A DNA stretch of 64,000 nt. It comes from an uncultured Bacilli bacterium (lineage in GTDB: Bacteria; Bacillota_I; Bacilli_A; RF39; UBA660). This document shows, piece by piece, positions 27,271-36,792 of the stretch. The position numbers were made by a program, and so were the translations under genes. Under the pieces are notes generated by a model, which worked only from the letters and a program-made list of their open reading frames with translations, had not been told where the DNA came from and searched no databases. Numbering within the stretch: position 1 is the stretch's first letter; each line of letters opens with the position of its first letter. Where the stretch lies: contig CAKPNA010000001.1 of assembly GCA_934168275.1 (NCBI GenBank), forward strand, positions 248,001 through 312,000, written 5' to 3'.

Positions 27271-28188
27271 TTATTCTTCATATCTAACTTCATTCATATA
27301 GTTAAAACCACTTATAAATGAATCATCTGAATAATCTCTAACCCTATTAGTCATTACATCATTTATTGGTATTAAAGTATAATCTTTAAGTATTACATAC
27401 TTATAAGTAAATGTTAAAACATCATCATAATATTTAGTTAATAGATTAATCTTTACTGTAGTAGTAATTGTCTTATTTAAATCAGTATCAAAATAACTCA
27501 TTAATTCATAAAAACCTTTATCAGTCTTCACTATTCTCTCATTATATATTCTAATAACTTTTTCTCCTTCATAATTACCACTAACTTTATCAATAGTAGG
27601 ATACTTATCATTAGAATTATATACTAATCTATATATAATATTGTCTTTAACATAAGCATAATTAGACATAAAATCATAATCTATCTTCTTACCAAGATAC
27701 TCCGTAGAATATTCCCACTTTAAATAATCACTAAGTTTATAATCAGCATTTAAATACATATCATAACTATCTCTAACTTTATTATCCGTATTATTATCAT
27801 GCAAGGTATATAAAGTGTCTTTATCATCAAAGAATGTTATATCAGCACCCCAACTAGGTCTAATATTCATAACTTTAATATTACTAGGTATATCGTATAC
27901 TTTCTTATATTCAAAATTACCACTATCTAATAAACTAGGATTAAATATATAAATAGTATTATTACTTATAAAAGCATATTTATTAAAACAAGTATCTTCA
28001 TTTAATATCTCTCCATTAGTAATCTTATTATAAGTATAATCTTTATCTTTTTTAGTATTCTCCTTAACTTCATCAACTAATGTTTTAGAACTAATAACCC
28101 CATTCTTATTTAACATAAATACCAATAAAATAATTACCCCAATAACTATAATGCCAATACCTACATATAATAATTTCTTATTTTTCAT
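27271..28188 (-). CDS. Unknown membrane-anchored extracytoplasmic protein
   Basis: 305 residues: short basic N terminus, one signal-anchor helix (KLLYVGIGIIVIGVIILLVF), then a strand-rich Tyr/Asp-rich domain with repeating NTIYIFNPSL, DTLYTLHDN and NIIYRLVYNS phrases, which suggests a small beta-propeller-like or repeat fold. No catalytic motif. It is second in a two-gene operon, 7 bases after the gene ending at 28196, and GAGG precedes the ATG. Function unknown. Confidence 0.65.
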   Translation of the reverse strand: MKNKKLLYVGIGIIVIGVIILLVFMLNKNGVISSKTLVDEVKENTKKDKDYTYNKITNGEILNEDTCFNKYAFISNNTIYIFNPSLLDSGNFEYKKVYDIPSNIKVMNIRPSWGADITFFDDKDTLYTLHDNNTDNKVRDSYDMYLNADYKLSDYLKWEYSTEYLGKKIDYDFMSNYAYVKDNIIYRLVYNSNDKYPTIDKVSGNYEGEKVIRIYNERIVKTDKGFYELMSYFDTDLNKTITTTVKINLLTKYYDDVLTFTYKYVILKDYTLIPINDVMTNRVRDYSDDSFISGFNYMNEVRYEE

Positions 28189-28195
28189 ACCTCAC

Positions 28196-29287
28196 CTATT
28201 TTTCGATATAACCACTTGTCTTTTGCGTATACATATCATCAGTTACCGTTTTATATCTCTTACCATCATAGTCATCAGTAAACCCATTATAAGCTTTATA
28301 AATTTCTCCTGTTTCAGTATCGTATACTCTCTCATAGCCAAGTGTTGCATCACTTTGTTTTTGGCTCATAATATCATAAGACTTATTTCTCTTCTCCCAT
28401 GAATCCATAATACCATCACTTATTTGATTACCTATTGCTCTGATTTGCTCAAAATTTTTCATAACAGCATCTTGCTGACCATTGAATCCGTTAATAAAAG
28501 TATCACTAAACTCTAAAGAGGAAACAATAGTCCTTAATGTATCCTGCCAATCAATAAATTCATCTTTTGGCGTAGTAACAAAAATTGCATCATAAACATT
28601 TAAATATTGTATATCTATCTGCTTTCCTGAAATTATATTCTCATAAACATAATATGTTCCAACATCATAAACATAAGCCGTAAATAATCCTTCACCTTCT
28701 TTACCATTCTCATCTTTAAATGATGCTCTTAAAGTATCTCCACCAAGGCTACCTTTACCTAGATTTTCACTCACAATAAAATCATTCAATACAGGAAATG
28801 TAAATGCAGTTGTATTATTTAAAGTACCCAAATCATTAAATATTTTATAAAAGCCCTCAGTATCTTTAGTAGCAATTACACTTGTCTTAGCAAACATATT
28901 ATTTGGATAATATTTTTGTTGCCATGCTTTAGCTTCTTCGGACTTATTATATCCCTCAGTCTTTAAATTAAAGAAAAATTGATAAAGAGGATTTTCTGGA
29001 TTATACATCTTAATCGTATAATGAATATAATCTCCCAATGTATCTACCTTCCAACCTACCGGCTTCTTTATAGAAAAGTTCCCATTATTATAGTCTTCTA
29101 ATACTACTTCACTAGCACTATTCTTAACAATCTTAACGCCTGTATTCAAACCAATACCTCCACCATCAATAACTTTAATAATATCACAAGATACCCCTAC
29201 TAAAACTAATACGCCCACTACTATTAAAGTAATAAATAATGGCTTATTGGCTTTTAATTTAACTATTTTCTCTTTTAAATCTTTCAT
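28196..29287 (-). CDS. Unknown membrane-anchored extracytoplasmic protein
   Basis: 363 residues: charged N-terminal 15 residues, signal anchor PLFITLIVVGVLVLVGVSCD, then an outer domain starting SFSIKKPVGWKVD-like (NGNFSIKKPVGWKVDTLGDY), similar in style to the PsbP-like strand of secreted stress proteins. The C-terminal region is distinctive: WEKRNKSYDIMSQKQSDATL, then YERVYDTETGEIYKAYNGF. I have no family name. It leads the operon with the 305-aa protein; both probably act at the outer membrane face together. Confidence 0.65.
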   Translation of the reverse strand: MKDLKEKIVKLKANKPLFITLIVVGVLVLVGVSCDIIKVIDGGGIGLNTGVKIVKNSASEVVLEDYNNGNFSIKKPVGWKVDTLGDYIHYTIKMYNPENPLYQFFFNLKTEGYNKSEEAKAWQQKYYPNNMFAKTSVIATKDTEGFYKIFNDLGTLNNTTAFTFPVLNDFIVSENLGKGSLGGDTLRASFKDENGKEGEGLFTAYVYDVGTYYVYENIISGKQIDIQYLNVYDAIFVTTPKDEFIDWQDTLRTIVSSLEFSDTFINGFNGQQDAVMKNFEQIRAIGNQISDGIMDSWEKRNKSYDIMSQKQSDATLGYERVYDTETGEIYKAYNGFTDDYDGKRYKTVTDDMYTQKTSGYIEK

Positions 29288-29373
29288 ACTCCACTCCTTT
29301 TCATTAGCTAATTATAGTATACTCTACCAACTAATATATATCAATTAATTTGCCAAATAAAACAATGTTTCTA

Positions 29374-29403
29374 ATGACAAGTTCTATCTAAATATAGTAT
29401 AAT
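29374..29403 (+). promoter_or_regulatory. Promoter of the two-HTH regulator gene
   Basis: ATGACA (29374-29379), 18-base spacer, TATAAT (29398-29403); the hexamers match consensus at 5/6 and 6/6. The ATG follows at 29424 after AGGTGA. Confidence 0.65.
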
Positions 29404-29423
29404 TAAAGTGAGGTGAAAAACAC

Positions 29424-31139
29424 ATGACATTTAAAGATACATTTAATAAACTATTAAAAGAACTAAATTGTACATCACGAAAACTATCTATAAACTCAGG
29501 TATTTCAGAATCAGTAATAAGTAGATATCGTAGTGGTGAAAGAACTCCAAAAAAAGATAGTATCCAAATTAATAAACTAATAGATACTTTATATAATATC
29601 TCACTTGAACAAGAACTAAAATATACTAAAGAAGATATTAAGAATATACTATTAAGTACTTTCCAAGAAGATAATTCTTTTGATTATGAAACATTAAGTA
29701 AAAACTTAAATAACTTAATTATCACTCTTAACATAAATATAAATGATTTATCTAAATATATAGTCTTTGATTCATCACATATATCAAGAATTAGATATGG
29801 TAAAACTAAACCATCTGATCCTATCTCGTTTTCTAATAAAATAGCTAACTATATTGTATTAAAATATAATGACTCCGATAACATAAAAAGACTATCCTTA
29901 TTAATAAATAATAATATTACTAGTAATACTCTATTTGACCAAATATTTACTTATCTAACAAGTAATAATAATTCTAATAATACTGAAGATAATCACATTA
30001 ATGACTTCTTAAATAACTTAAATAATTTTGATTTAAATGACTATATAAAAGCCATAAAATTTGATCAATTAAAAGTACCCACTATCCCATTTTATAAAGC
30101 TAAAACTAAGAATTATTATGGTTTAGAAGAAATGAAACAAGCTGAAATTGATTTCTTAAAAGCTACAGTTCTATCTAAATCGAAAGAAGATATCTTTATG
30201 TGCTCTGACATGCCTATGGAAGATATGGCAAAAGATATTGAATTTGGTAAAAAATGGATGTTTGGTATTGCCATGTGTCTAAAAAAAGGTCTTCACTTAA
30301 ATATCATTCATAATCTTGATCGCCCATTTAATGAAATGATGCTAGGACTTGAAAGTTGGATTCCTATATATATGACTGGTCAAGTATCACCATATTACTT
30401 TAAAGATCCTAAAAATAATATCTATGGTCACTTAAATTATACTTCAGGTAATTATGCTTTATACGGTGAATGTATCAAAGGTTATCATGATAAAGGAAAA
30501 TATTATCTTACAGGTAATTCTAAAGAAATAGAATACTATAAAAATAAAACTAACTATTTACTTAAAAAAGCTACTCCCTTAATGGAAATATATACTAAAA
30601 AAGATAAAGACTTATATCAAACTTTCTTACTAAATGATAGTAAAATAAAAAATAATCATCAAAGAACTCTAAATACCCTACCATTGTTTACTATTAATGA
30701 TAAACTACTAGATAAAATATTAAAAAGAAATAAAATAAGTAAAGAAGATATTATTAAAATAAAAAAATATAAACAAGACGAAGAAAACTATCTTAATAAT
30801 ATTCTAAAGAATAATATAATTACTGATACAATCTATAACTATGAAAATGAATTTACTAATAACTTATCTCTATCTCTTGAAAATATCTTTTATAATCAAA
30901 AAATAACCTATACTTATCATGAATATCTTGAACACTTAAAAGATACCATAAACTATAGTAATAAAAACTATCACTTAATTATCAATAATGACCAAACATT
31001 TAAAAACATCTCTATTAATATTGTTGATAATAATTATGTAATTATCTCCAAAAGTATCAATCCCACTATTCACTTTGTAATAAGACATCCTAAATTAAAA
31101 AGTGCTATTGAAAACTTTAAACCAATAGTAAAAGAATAA
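29424..31139 (+). CDS. XRE-type regulator with two HTH modules and a large C-terminal domain
   Basis: 571 residues. Two helix-turn-helix modules are visible: residues 1-40 (CTSRKLSINSGISESVISRY, RSGERTPKKDS) and about 90-140 (INDLSKYIVFDSSHISRIRY, GKTKPSD). The remaining 350 residues include FYKAKTKNYYGLEEMKQAE, CSDMPMEDMAKDIEFGKKW and LHLNIIHNLDRPFNEMMLGL, an architecture seen in gut Bacillota regulators; the domain has no name I can give and presumably senses a ligand or partner. Transcribed alone from a good promoter; a divergent operon of two anchored proteins starts 137 bases away and is a candidate target. Confidence 0.75.
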   Translation: MTFKDTFNKLLKELNCTSRKLSINSGISESVISRYRSGERTPKKDSIQINKLIDTLYNISLEQELKYTKEDIKNILLSTFQEDNSFDYETLSKNLNNLIITLNININDLSKYIVFDSSHISRIRYGKTKPSDPISFSNKIANYIVLKYNDSDNIKRLSLLINNNITSNTLFDQIFTYLTSNNNSNNTEDNHINDFLNNLNNFDLNDYIKAIKFDQLKVPTIPFYKAKTKNYYGLEEMKQAEIDFLKATVLSKSKEDIFMCSDMPMEDMAKDIEFGKKWMFGIAMCLKKGLHLNIIHNLDRPFNEMMLGLESWIPIYMTGQVSPYYFKDPKNNIYGHLNYTSGNYALYGECIKGYHDKGKYYLTGNSKEIEYYKNKTNYLLKKATPLMEIYTKKDKDLYQTFLLNDSKIKNNHQRTLNTLPLFTINDKLLDKILKRNKISKEDIIKIKKYKQDEENYLNNILKNNIITDTIYNYENEFTNNLSLSLENIFYNQKITYTYHEYLEHLKDTINYSNKNYHLIINNDQTFKNISINIVDNNYVIISKSINPTIHFVIRHPKLKSAIENFKPIVKE

Positions 31140-31175
31140 GAACCCAGTTCTCTATGAAAGAATCGCGTTCTTTTT
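31138..31175 (+). terminator. Terminator of the two-HTH regulator gene
   Basis: Outer stem AAGAAC (31138-31143) with GTTCTT (31167-31172), inner pairing TTCT/AGAA, then T-run to 31175. It overlaps the regulator stop codon and the 3' end of the convergent MATE-like gene. Confidence 0.65.
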
Positions 31176-32360
31176 ATATTTTCTTATAACATTACCATTT
31201 TTATCAATTCGATAATTTAAATAGAACATCACATTAACCGTTATAAATTGATATACTGATGAACATACTTGTCCTAACCCCGTACAAAATGGGGAATCAA
31301 TTAATGACATACCAATTCTTAATATTAATGCTATAACTTTATTAGAAGTTGTCTTCAAAGCTGAATACTCTAACTGTAAATAACAAATCTTTAATCTATA
31401 CATTGGATACAATAAGAAATTAATTATCTCAAAACTAAAATATATTATAGTAATCCTTATATCCAAATCATAAAACCAATATAATATTCCAAACATAACT
31501 AAACTAGTACTAAATAATATCGATAATAACTTATAAGCATTATTTATATGTTCATTATAATTAAACTCATTCTTACTTATATCTATATTAGCCGCTACTA
31601 CCATAGCATCTGCTGTATCCCATTGTGTATCTGTTATCAAAGCCACAAATGTTATTGCTAAAGCATATACTTCTCCATACTCTAAAGTATTAGATAACCC
31701 AAATAAAAATATTATTAAATAAGCAAAATTATTAAATAGTTCCGCCGAATCATACCTTATCCACTTAAATAAATTAACTGTAAACTTAAACTTACTACTA
31801 TTATCAATATAAATATACAAAGTAAATAGTGCTAAAGGCATTAAAGTAGCTATAACTATAATAACCTGATTCTTAGTAATTAACGAAGTACCTATTAACA
31901 ATATAAAGTTTAATAAATTAAATATTAAAGAATTCTTATTAGCTATCTTATTCTTACCTTCATAATATAACTTATTCTGTATCATAGAAAACTCTAAAGT
32001 AATAAATAATTGTATTATAGAATATATTGTAAAAGTCCTATATATACCTACATCCATATTCATAAACTTAATATAATTATTTACGTTAAATAAAATAATT
32101 GTAAATATAATAATCGCTATAAGAGTACCTACTACTAACCCTGACATAACAGTATCTTCATTATTATCTTTCTCTTTACTTATACTAGCACCCGTTGAAA
32201 ATATAGATCTAATAATATAGTATATATACTGTAATGGATATGTTAATGTAAATATATTAATTAAATTTTCATCCACTATTATCCCTAATAAAAACCATGA
32301 TATTATTGGTATAAAAGATAATAATGATAAATCAAAACTTATTCTTAACAGTCTCTTCAT
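31152..32360 (-). CDS. MATE-like (MOP superfamily) membrane transporter
   Basis: 402 residues with about 12 hydrophobic helices. The arrangement TYPLQYIYYIIRSIFSTGAS in the N half and YALAITFVALITDTQWDTAD in the second half is that of MatE-type transporters, and the twofold pattern of six-helix bundles is visible, but the sequence is divergent. MATE proteins export cationic compounds by Na+/H+ antiport; the substrate here is unknown. AGGAG precedes the ATG. No neighbour suggests a specific role. Confidence 0.75.
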   Translation of the reverse strand: MKRLLRISFDLSLLSFIPIISWFLLGIIVDENLINIFTLTYPLQYIYYIIRSIFSTGASISKEKDNNEDTVMSGLVVGTLIAIIIFTIILFNVNNYIKFMNMDVGIYRTFTIYSIIQLFITLEFSMIQNKLYYEGKNKIANKNSLIFNLLNFILLIGTSLITKNQVIIVIATLMPLALFTLYIYIDNSSKFKFTVNLFKWIRYDSAELFNNFAYLIIFLFGLSNTLEYGEVYALAITFVALITDTQWDTADAMVVAANIDISKNEFNYNEHINNAYKLLSILFSTSLVMFGILYWFYDLDIRITIIYFSFEIINFLLYPMYRLKICYLQLEYSALKTTSNKVIALILRIGMSLIDSPFCTGLGQVCSSVYQFITVNVMFYLNYRIDKNGNVIRKYKKNAILS

Positions 32361-32446
32361 ACTTACACAACTCCTACTATAATATAATTATAACATAGAC
32401 ATCTTGTTTGATAAAGAAAAAGAAGATATATTTACCCTCTACAAAA

Positions 32447-32833
32447 CTAACGATTACCTCTTACATATTCTGCCAAGGAAATATCCGCCGGACACAAATC
32501 ATAATTTATAATATCTTCTCTATCGACAAACCTATATTCTGAATGGTCATGTAAATGAAACTCCCCTGCTATATATTTGCATTCATATAATCTTAAATCA
32601 ACTGTTTTAGATGGATATTCGCAAATACTATTCGTAAGAAATCTAATTGCTTTCACTCTCATGTCAAACTCTTCCATTATCTCTCTTTCAATAGCCTGCA
32701 TTTCTGTTTCATCTTTTTCCACCTTACCACCAGGAAACTCCCACTTACCAAGAACCTCCTCTGAACCCGTTGATCGACGTGCAATTAAATACTTCCCATC
32801 TTTCTCTATTAAAGCTGCAACTACTGTTATCAT
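32447..32833 (-). CDS. NUDIX hydrolase (MutT-like, nucleoside triphosphate pyrophosphohydrolase)
   Basis: 128 residues. The NUDIX box is complete: GGKVEKDETEMQAIEREIME-EF, matching GX5EX7REUXEE. N terminus ITVVAALIEKDGKYLIARRS and the tail HDHSEYRFVDREDIINYDL are those of small (d)NTP pyrophosphohydrolases that cleanse oxidised or modified nucleotides. A paralogue sharing most of the sequence is at 38345-38731 in the genomic island. AGGTGG is well placed before the ATG. Confidence 0.94.
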   Translation of the reverse strand: MITVVAALIEKDGKYLIARRSTGSEEVLGKWEFPGGKVEKDETEMQAIEREIMEEFDMRVKAIRFLTNSICEYPSKTVDLRLYECKYIAGEFHLHDHSEYRFVDREDIINYDLCPADISLAEYVRGNR

Positions 32834-32891
32834 TTCTAACCACCTATAAATAGTATATCAAATTTAATTAATTTACAAAAGTCTTAATATT

Positions 32892-32917
32892 AAAAACCCC
32901 TAGAATAATCTAGAGGT
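32892..32917 (-). terminator. Terminator of the DAACS symporter gene
   Basis: Stem 32896-32904 with 32909-32917 (one G-U pair), 4-base loop, then a T-run on the minus strand. Confidence 0.85.
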
Positions 32918-32922
32918 CAATA

Positions 32923-34158
32923 CTATCTCTTCATCCAATTCTTACCATCAACTACCCTAGCTACAACCATTGAATTAGATAAATCACCAACAACATTAAG
33001 CATTGTAGCCGGCGCATCAATAATAGTAGCAATAATTGTAAGTATTGGAAGTGCTCCTGTTCCATATCCCATCATTGTTAGAATCATCATTTCTGATATT
33101 GTTCCCCCACCAATAGGAACTGCTGTAACAAGAAGTGTCGCCACTAAGGCTACTAATAATACCTTACTAACGCCACCAAAACCACTAATATCTGTACCAA
33201 ATAAACTTACTAAAAACATAATCTTAAAAACACTACCAATAATTGAACCATCTTTATGAAAACTAGTACCAAGAGGTATCACTGTTTCCGCTATATCATC
33301 AGATACTCCTATCTTTTTCGCACATTCACTATTTACTGGAATAGATGCCGCTGATGAACATGTCGCAATCGAAGTCAAACTAGCCGGTATAGCATTCTTC
33401 CAAAATCTTTTAATACCATCAACTCCCCCAGCCATAAAAGCATATATTGTATACACAATAAAGTAAAATAATAAACATACTATCGTATATATAACAAAAG
33501 TCTTAATATACCCAACTGCTATAGCACTACCAAAAGTACCAACCAAAGAAGCAGTACAGCACATAAAACCTATCGGAGCATAATACATAATAATATTAAC
33601 AACCTTCATAATAACTTCATTAAAAGATTCTAATACTTCTCTAGCCTTATCTCCCTTCTTACCAGCCATATTAATAGCCACTCCAAATATAATAGAAAAT
33701 ACTAATAAAGCCATTAAATTATCTGTACTAAGTAAATCACTAAACTTACTAACTGTAAGTGTTTTAGCAGTCCTCTCTAATATATTAAGTTCTTCTATTT
33801 TTACATCTTCTACTAAACTACTCTTAATATCACTAACTCTCTCAGTATCAACTAAATTAATCTTATATGTCGAAACAAAACCCACTACTACTGCTACTAA
33901 AGAAGTAATAATAAAAGTAATTATTGTCGTAATCATAATCTTGCCAAGTCTTTTAGCACTTTTAATCTTCGATATAGATACTGTTATTGAAAGAAATATT
34001 AGCGGTACTACAACTACTAAAAGCATATTAATAAACATATCTCCTAAAGGACTAAGAATACTAGCTTTCTCTTTAAATATAAGTCCTATAATCGTACCAA
34101 TAATAACTGCTAAAATTAATATAATACTAGACTTATAATTTTTCATAAACTTTTTCAT
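32923..34158 (-). CDS. Dicarboxylate/amino acid:cation symporter (DAACS family)
   Basis: 411 residues with eight helices plus two re-entrant loops. The family signatures are plain: FINMLLVVVVPLIFLSI, ATCSSAASIPVNSECAKKIG (Ser-rich HP1 loop), VIPLGTSFHKDGSIIGSVF (NMDGT-like helix 7 in which N and M are altered to HKDG), PIGGGTISEMMI and IDAPATMLNVVGDLSNSMVV (HP2 and helix 8). It imports an acidic or neutral amino acid or dicarboxylate with Na+ or H+. The altered HKDGS in place of the Na+-site NMDGT is unusual. AAGGTGA precedes the ATG. Confidence 0.92.
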   Translation of the reverse strand: MKKFMKNYKSSIILILAVIIGTIIGLIFKEKASILSPLGDMFINMLLVVVVPLIFLSITVSISKIKSAKRLGKIMITTIITFIITSLVAVVVGFVSTYKINLVDTERVSDIKSSLVEDVKIEELNILERTAKTLTVSKFSDLLSTDNLMALLVFSIIFGVAINMAGKKGDKAREVLESFNEVIMKVVNIIMYYAPIGFMCCTASLVGTFGSAIAVGYIKTFVIYTIVCLLFYFIVYTIYAFMAGGVDGIKRFWKNAIPASLTSIATCSSAASIPVNSECAKKIGVSDDIAETVIPLGTSFHKDGSIIGSVFKIMFLVSLFGTDISGFGGVSKVLLVALVATLLVTAVPIGGGTISEMMILTMMGYGTGALPILTIIATIIDAPATMLNVVGDLSNSMVVARVVDGKNWMKR

Positions 34159-34215
34159 AACATCACCTTTCTAATATCATTATATTATTAATAAATAAAC
34201 ATTATAAGTATTATA

Positions 34216-34267
34216 AATCCACACTAAAAATAAATATTATTACTATAATCCACACTTATGATATAAT
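34216..34267 (+). promoter_or_regulatory. Promoter region of the Sel1-repeat gene with two 10-bp direct repeats
   Basis: AATCCACACT occurs at 34216-34225 and 34247-34256, 31 bases apart (three helical turns), directly before an extended -10, TGATATAAT (34259-34267). GATGAGGTAA then leads to the ATG at 34283. The arrangement fits an activator or repressor bound on one face of the DNA. Confidence 0.55.
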
Positions 34268-34282
34268 AAAGATGAGGTAACT

Positions 34283-35818
34283 ATGAAAAAATATATAAAA
34301 TTAAATAATAATGATAATCATCTATCTCTAGGTAATTTTACTAGAATAATAAAAGAAAACACTATTAATAAAACTAGTGCTATACAAATAGAAGTATTTA
34401 ATGCTCTATTTAATACTAATAATATAAATGATACTACTGTAAATAACTATTGTATTGGTATAAGAAGTATAAATAATGAATATAAACAACAATACATAAT
34501 ATATAAAAAGAAATATCAAAAAGATAAATATATTCTACTAGATATAATAATTAATTTATTAACCATAATAACTGGTAATATCTATACAAACTTATCTAAG
34601 AATGAAAAGATAAATATAATAAATAATAATAGTATATTAAAAACAATAACTATAAAATTATATAATATAAGTAAAAATGATAAAGAAGTATCTAAAGAAT
34701 TATCTAGTAATTTATTATATTTAATAAGTAATAATAATTTATATGAAGCCCTTACTCAAATACTATTCTTTATTATCTTAGATAAAAAGCAACCCATATA
34801 TGAAGATAATTTAAAAAAAGAAATAATAGAAAATCTTCTAAACAATACATTAGTGTCCCCTAAAGAGTTAGAAGAATATTTAAATCTTAAACTAAGTGAA
34901 GGTATTAACTATAACTACTCTTTAACTACTCTAGCCAAGAATAATAATCCATATGCTTTATATGAATTAGGTAGTGATGAATACAAAGGATATATTAAAG
35001 GATATCCAAGATATGATATAAGTTATAAATACTTTAAAGAAGCATCTTTAAAAGAACATCCTAGTAGTTATTATATGATGGCTAAAATGTTAATTAATAA
35101 TAATATTGGTAATAAAACAAATAAAGATTTAAAACTAGCTTATGAATATTTAAATAAAGCTATTAAATTAGGTAATGTAGCATCTATTAATTTATTAGGT
35201 AATATGTATAAAAGAGGCTTATATGTAAAGAAAGATATTGAGAAAGCTAAGTCTTTATATGAAGAAGCGGCCTCATATAACTACGTTTATGCTTATAATA
35301 ACTTAGGTAAAATATATGAAGATATGAAAGATTACCAAAAAGCCTTCTATTACTTTGAAAAGTCTTCTCTACTTGGTGAGTCTTATGCTCTAAATACTCT
35401 AGGAGAATATTATCGTAAAGGAATATATGTAAGCATTGATTTAGATAAAGCCTTTGAACTTTATAATAAAGCTTTGGAGTCTCCCATCGATAATATTTAC
35501 CCATATGCTTACTATAACTTAGCAAAATATTTCTATCTAACCGGAGATGTAGTATTAGTAAAAGATATAAATAAGGCTATCAACTATTTATCTATAGCAA
35601 GTAGTAATGATATTATTGAAGCATCTACTTTATTATTATATATATATGTTGAAGAATATTTGAAAGAATTAAATGATGAAATGATACCTAAAATAAAAGA
35701 ATTAGTTATTACTATTGAAAGGCATCCAAAGTATAATGAAGAAATAAAAGAAGAAATAGATAGTAACTTATTAAAACTTAAAGAGAATAAAAAAATAAAT
35801 ATAGATGTTATATTTTAA
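34283..35818 (+). CDS. Sel1-like repeat (TPR-type) protein
   Basis: 511 residues, no signal peptide. The N-terminal 220 residues are helical and unrecognised. From about 225 to 450 there are five or six Sel1-like repeats of 34-36 residues: YALYELGSDEYKGY, SSYYMMAKMLINNN, ASINLLGNMYKRGLYVKKDI, YAYNNLGKIYEDM and YALNTLGEYYRKGIYVSIDL, each ending in KA(F)xYxxKA. Such proteins are scaffolds for multiprotein assembly. The gene ends 24 bases before the left repeat of the genomic island. Confidence 0.85.
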   Translation: MKKYIKLNNNDNHLSLGNFTRIIKENTINKTSAIQIEVFNALFNTNNINDTTVNNYCIGIRSINNEYKQQYIIYKKKYQKDKYILLDIIINLLTIITGNIYTNLSKNEKINIINNNSILKTITIKLYNISKNDKEVSKELSSNLLYLISNNNLYEALTQILFFIILDKKQPIYEDNLKKEIIENLLNNTLVSPKELEEYLNLKLSEGINYNYSLTTLAKNNNPYALYELGSDEYKGYIKGYPRYDISYKYFKEASLKEHPSSYYMMAKMLINNNIGNKTNKDLKLAYEYLNKAIKLGNVASINLLGNMYKRGLYVKKDIEKAKSLYEEAASYNYVYAYNNLGKIYEDMKDYQKAFYYFEKSSLLGESYALNTLGEYYRKGIYVSIDLDKAFELYNKALESPIDNIYPYAYYNLAKYFYLTGDVVLVKDINKAINYLSIASSNDIIEASTLLLYIYVEEYLKELNDEMIPKIKELVITIERHPKYNEEIKEEIDSNLLKLKENKKINIDVIF

Positions 35819-35842
35819 CTATATTTATTTTATGTGTGCGAG

Positions 35843-35874
35843 CAAAAATTAGAACTTTTGCTCTCTTCAGGGGG
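35843..35874. repeat. Left attachment-site repeat (attL) of the island
   Basis: Copy of the sRNA 3' end. It shares GCTCTCTTCAGGGGG exactly with the right copy and differs at three positions in the other 17 bases. On the minus strand it still forms a weak terminator hairpin (AGAGC-AAAA-GTTCT followed by AATTTTT), as expected for the displaced native end of the RNA gene. Confidence 0.75.
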
Positions 35875-35975
35875 GCCTGTTCTCTTCAGTTAGAAGAGAC
35901 CAAATTGTGTTAAACCATTTAAATACGGGCCTTTTTATATTGGCATAAACCGTCATTTACCGTGGTTTTTTAGTA

Positions 35976-36001
35976 TTTTTGTACCTAAATTGTACCTAAA
36001 A
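35976..36001. repeat. Paired GTACCTAAA repeats at the left end (possible integrase arm sites)
   Basis: TTTTT followed by GTACCTAAA (35981-35989) and GTACCTAAAA (35992-36001), 11 bases apart, 101 bases inside attL. The same pair in the same orientation is at 44508-44534. Confidence 0.6.
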
Positions 36002-36026
36002 AAGACATCAATTACTTTTTTGATGC
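35998..36026 (-). terminator. Terminator of the island membrane-protein gene
   Basis: CATCAA/TTGATG stem with a G-U extension and about 8-base loop, followed on the minus strand by six Ts at 35998-36003. It overlaps the stop codon and the inner arm-type repeat. Confidence 0.65.
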
Positions 36027-36706
36027 CTTTGTTTTTTTCTTAACTTGTTTTTTAGATTTTTTCTTTTTTCTACAATATTTGTATTAATACATTCAATATA
36101 TAATTCACTAAATATTTCTTCTAATCTTTCAATCATACCATCTTCACCTTTTAAAAATTTCTTTGCTCCTATAAATTGACTATATGAAAAGTACAACATT
36201 ATTATTACGAAACTAAAACTTACTAGATATGGTAGTGCAATTGCCAAACCATTAAAGTCAAAGCCATCTTTAGTATAAAATGAAAGTATTGCTGGAATAG
36301 CTATTGATAATATAGCTAACAAATTGCCTCCAACTATTTTAGTTTTAATCATATTCCTATTGTGATCAATTATGCATAAAAGTGTTTTTTCATTATACAT
36401 ATTATTTTTTATAAAGTAATCTTTAAATAGTTCTTTTTCAGCATTTCTAATAATAAATGGTAATGTTATCTCATTTTCGTTTCTTTTACCTATACTTAAA
36501 TGCAATTTTGTATTTAATACCTTTTCACTTACAACTTTCATAATTAATAACATAGCTATAAACACTAAGATCATTGGTACTATTTTATTTAAAAAATTGA
36601 ATATTAATGAAATCAATATAAATACAACATATATCCAAAACGTTCTTTTTTTAATAATGTTATATGGACTTTTTTTCTTATATATTTCTTCTATATCTTT
36701 GTACAT
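36008..36706 (-). CDS. Four-helix membrane protein of unknown function
   Basis: 232 residues. Two pairs of membrane helices: IYVVFILISLIFNFLNKIVP and MILVFIAMLLIMKVV (24-60), then LLAILSIAIPAILSFY and LPYLVSFSFVIIMLYF (125-180). Between them is a cytoplasmic loop (KLHLSIGKRNENEITLPFII), and the tail is strongly basic (NKLRKKQRHQKSN). No enzyme motif. It lies alone at the left end of the island with its own terminator, and its Shine-Dalgarno is AGGGGG. In a defence-rich island a membrane effector is possible, but this is speculation. Confidence 0.6.
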   Translation of the reverse strand: MYKDIEEIYKKKSPYNIIKKRTFWIYVVFILISLIFNFLNKIVPMILVFIAMLLIMKVVSEKVLNTKLHLSIGKRNENEITLPFIIRNAEKELFKDYFIKNNMYNEKTLLCIIDHNRNMIKTKIVGGNLLAILSIAIPAILSFYTKDGFDFNGLAIALPYLVSFSFVIIMLYFSYSQFIGAKKFLKGEDGMIERLEEIFSELYIECINTNIVEKRKNLKNKLRKKQRHQKSN

Positions 36707-36792
36707 ATTATTCCCCCTAAATTTAACTAATATTATATCACAAATAACTTGACTAATTGATTAATACAACAACTATTAAAAAGGAGGATTAT

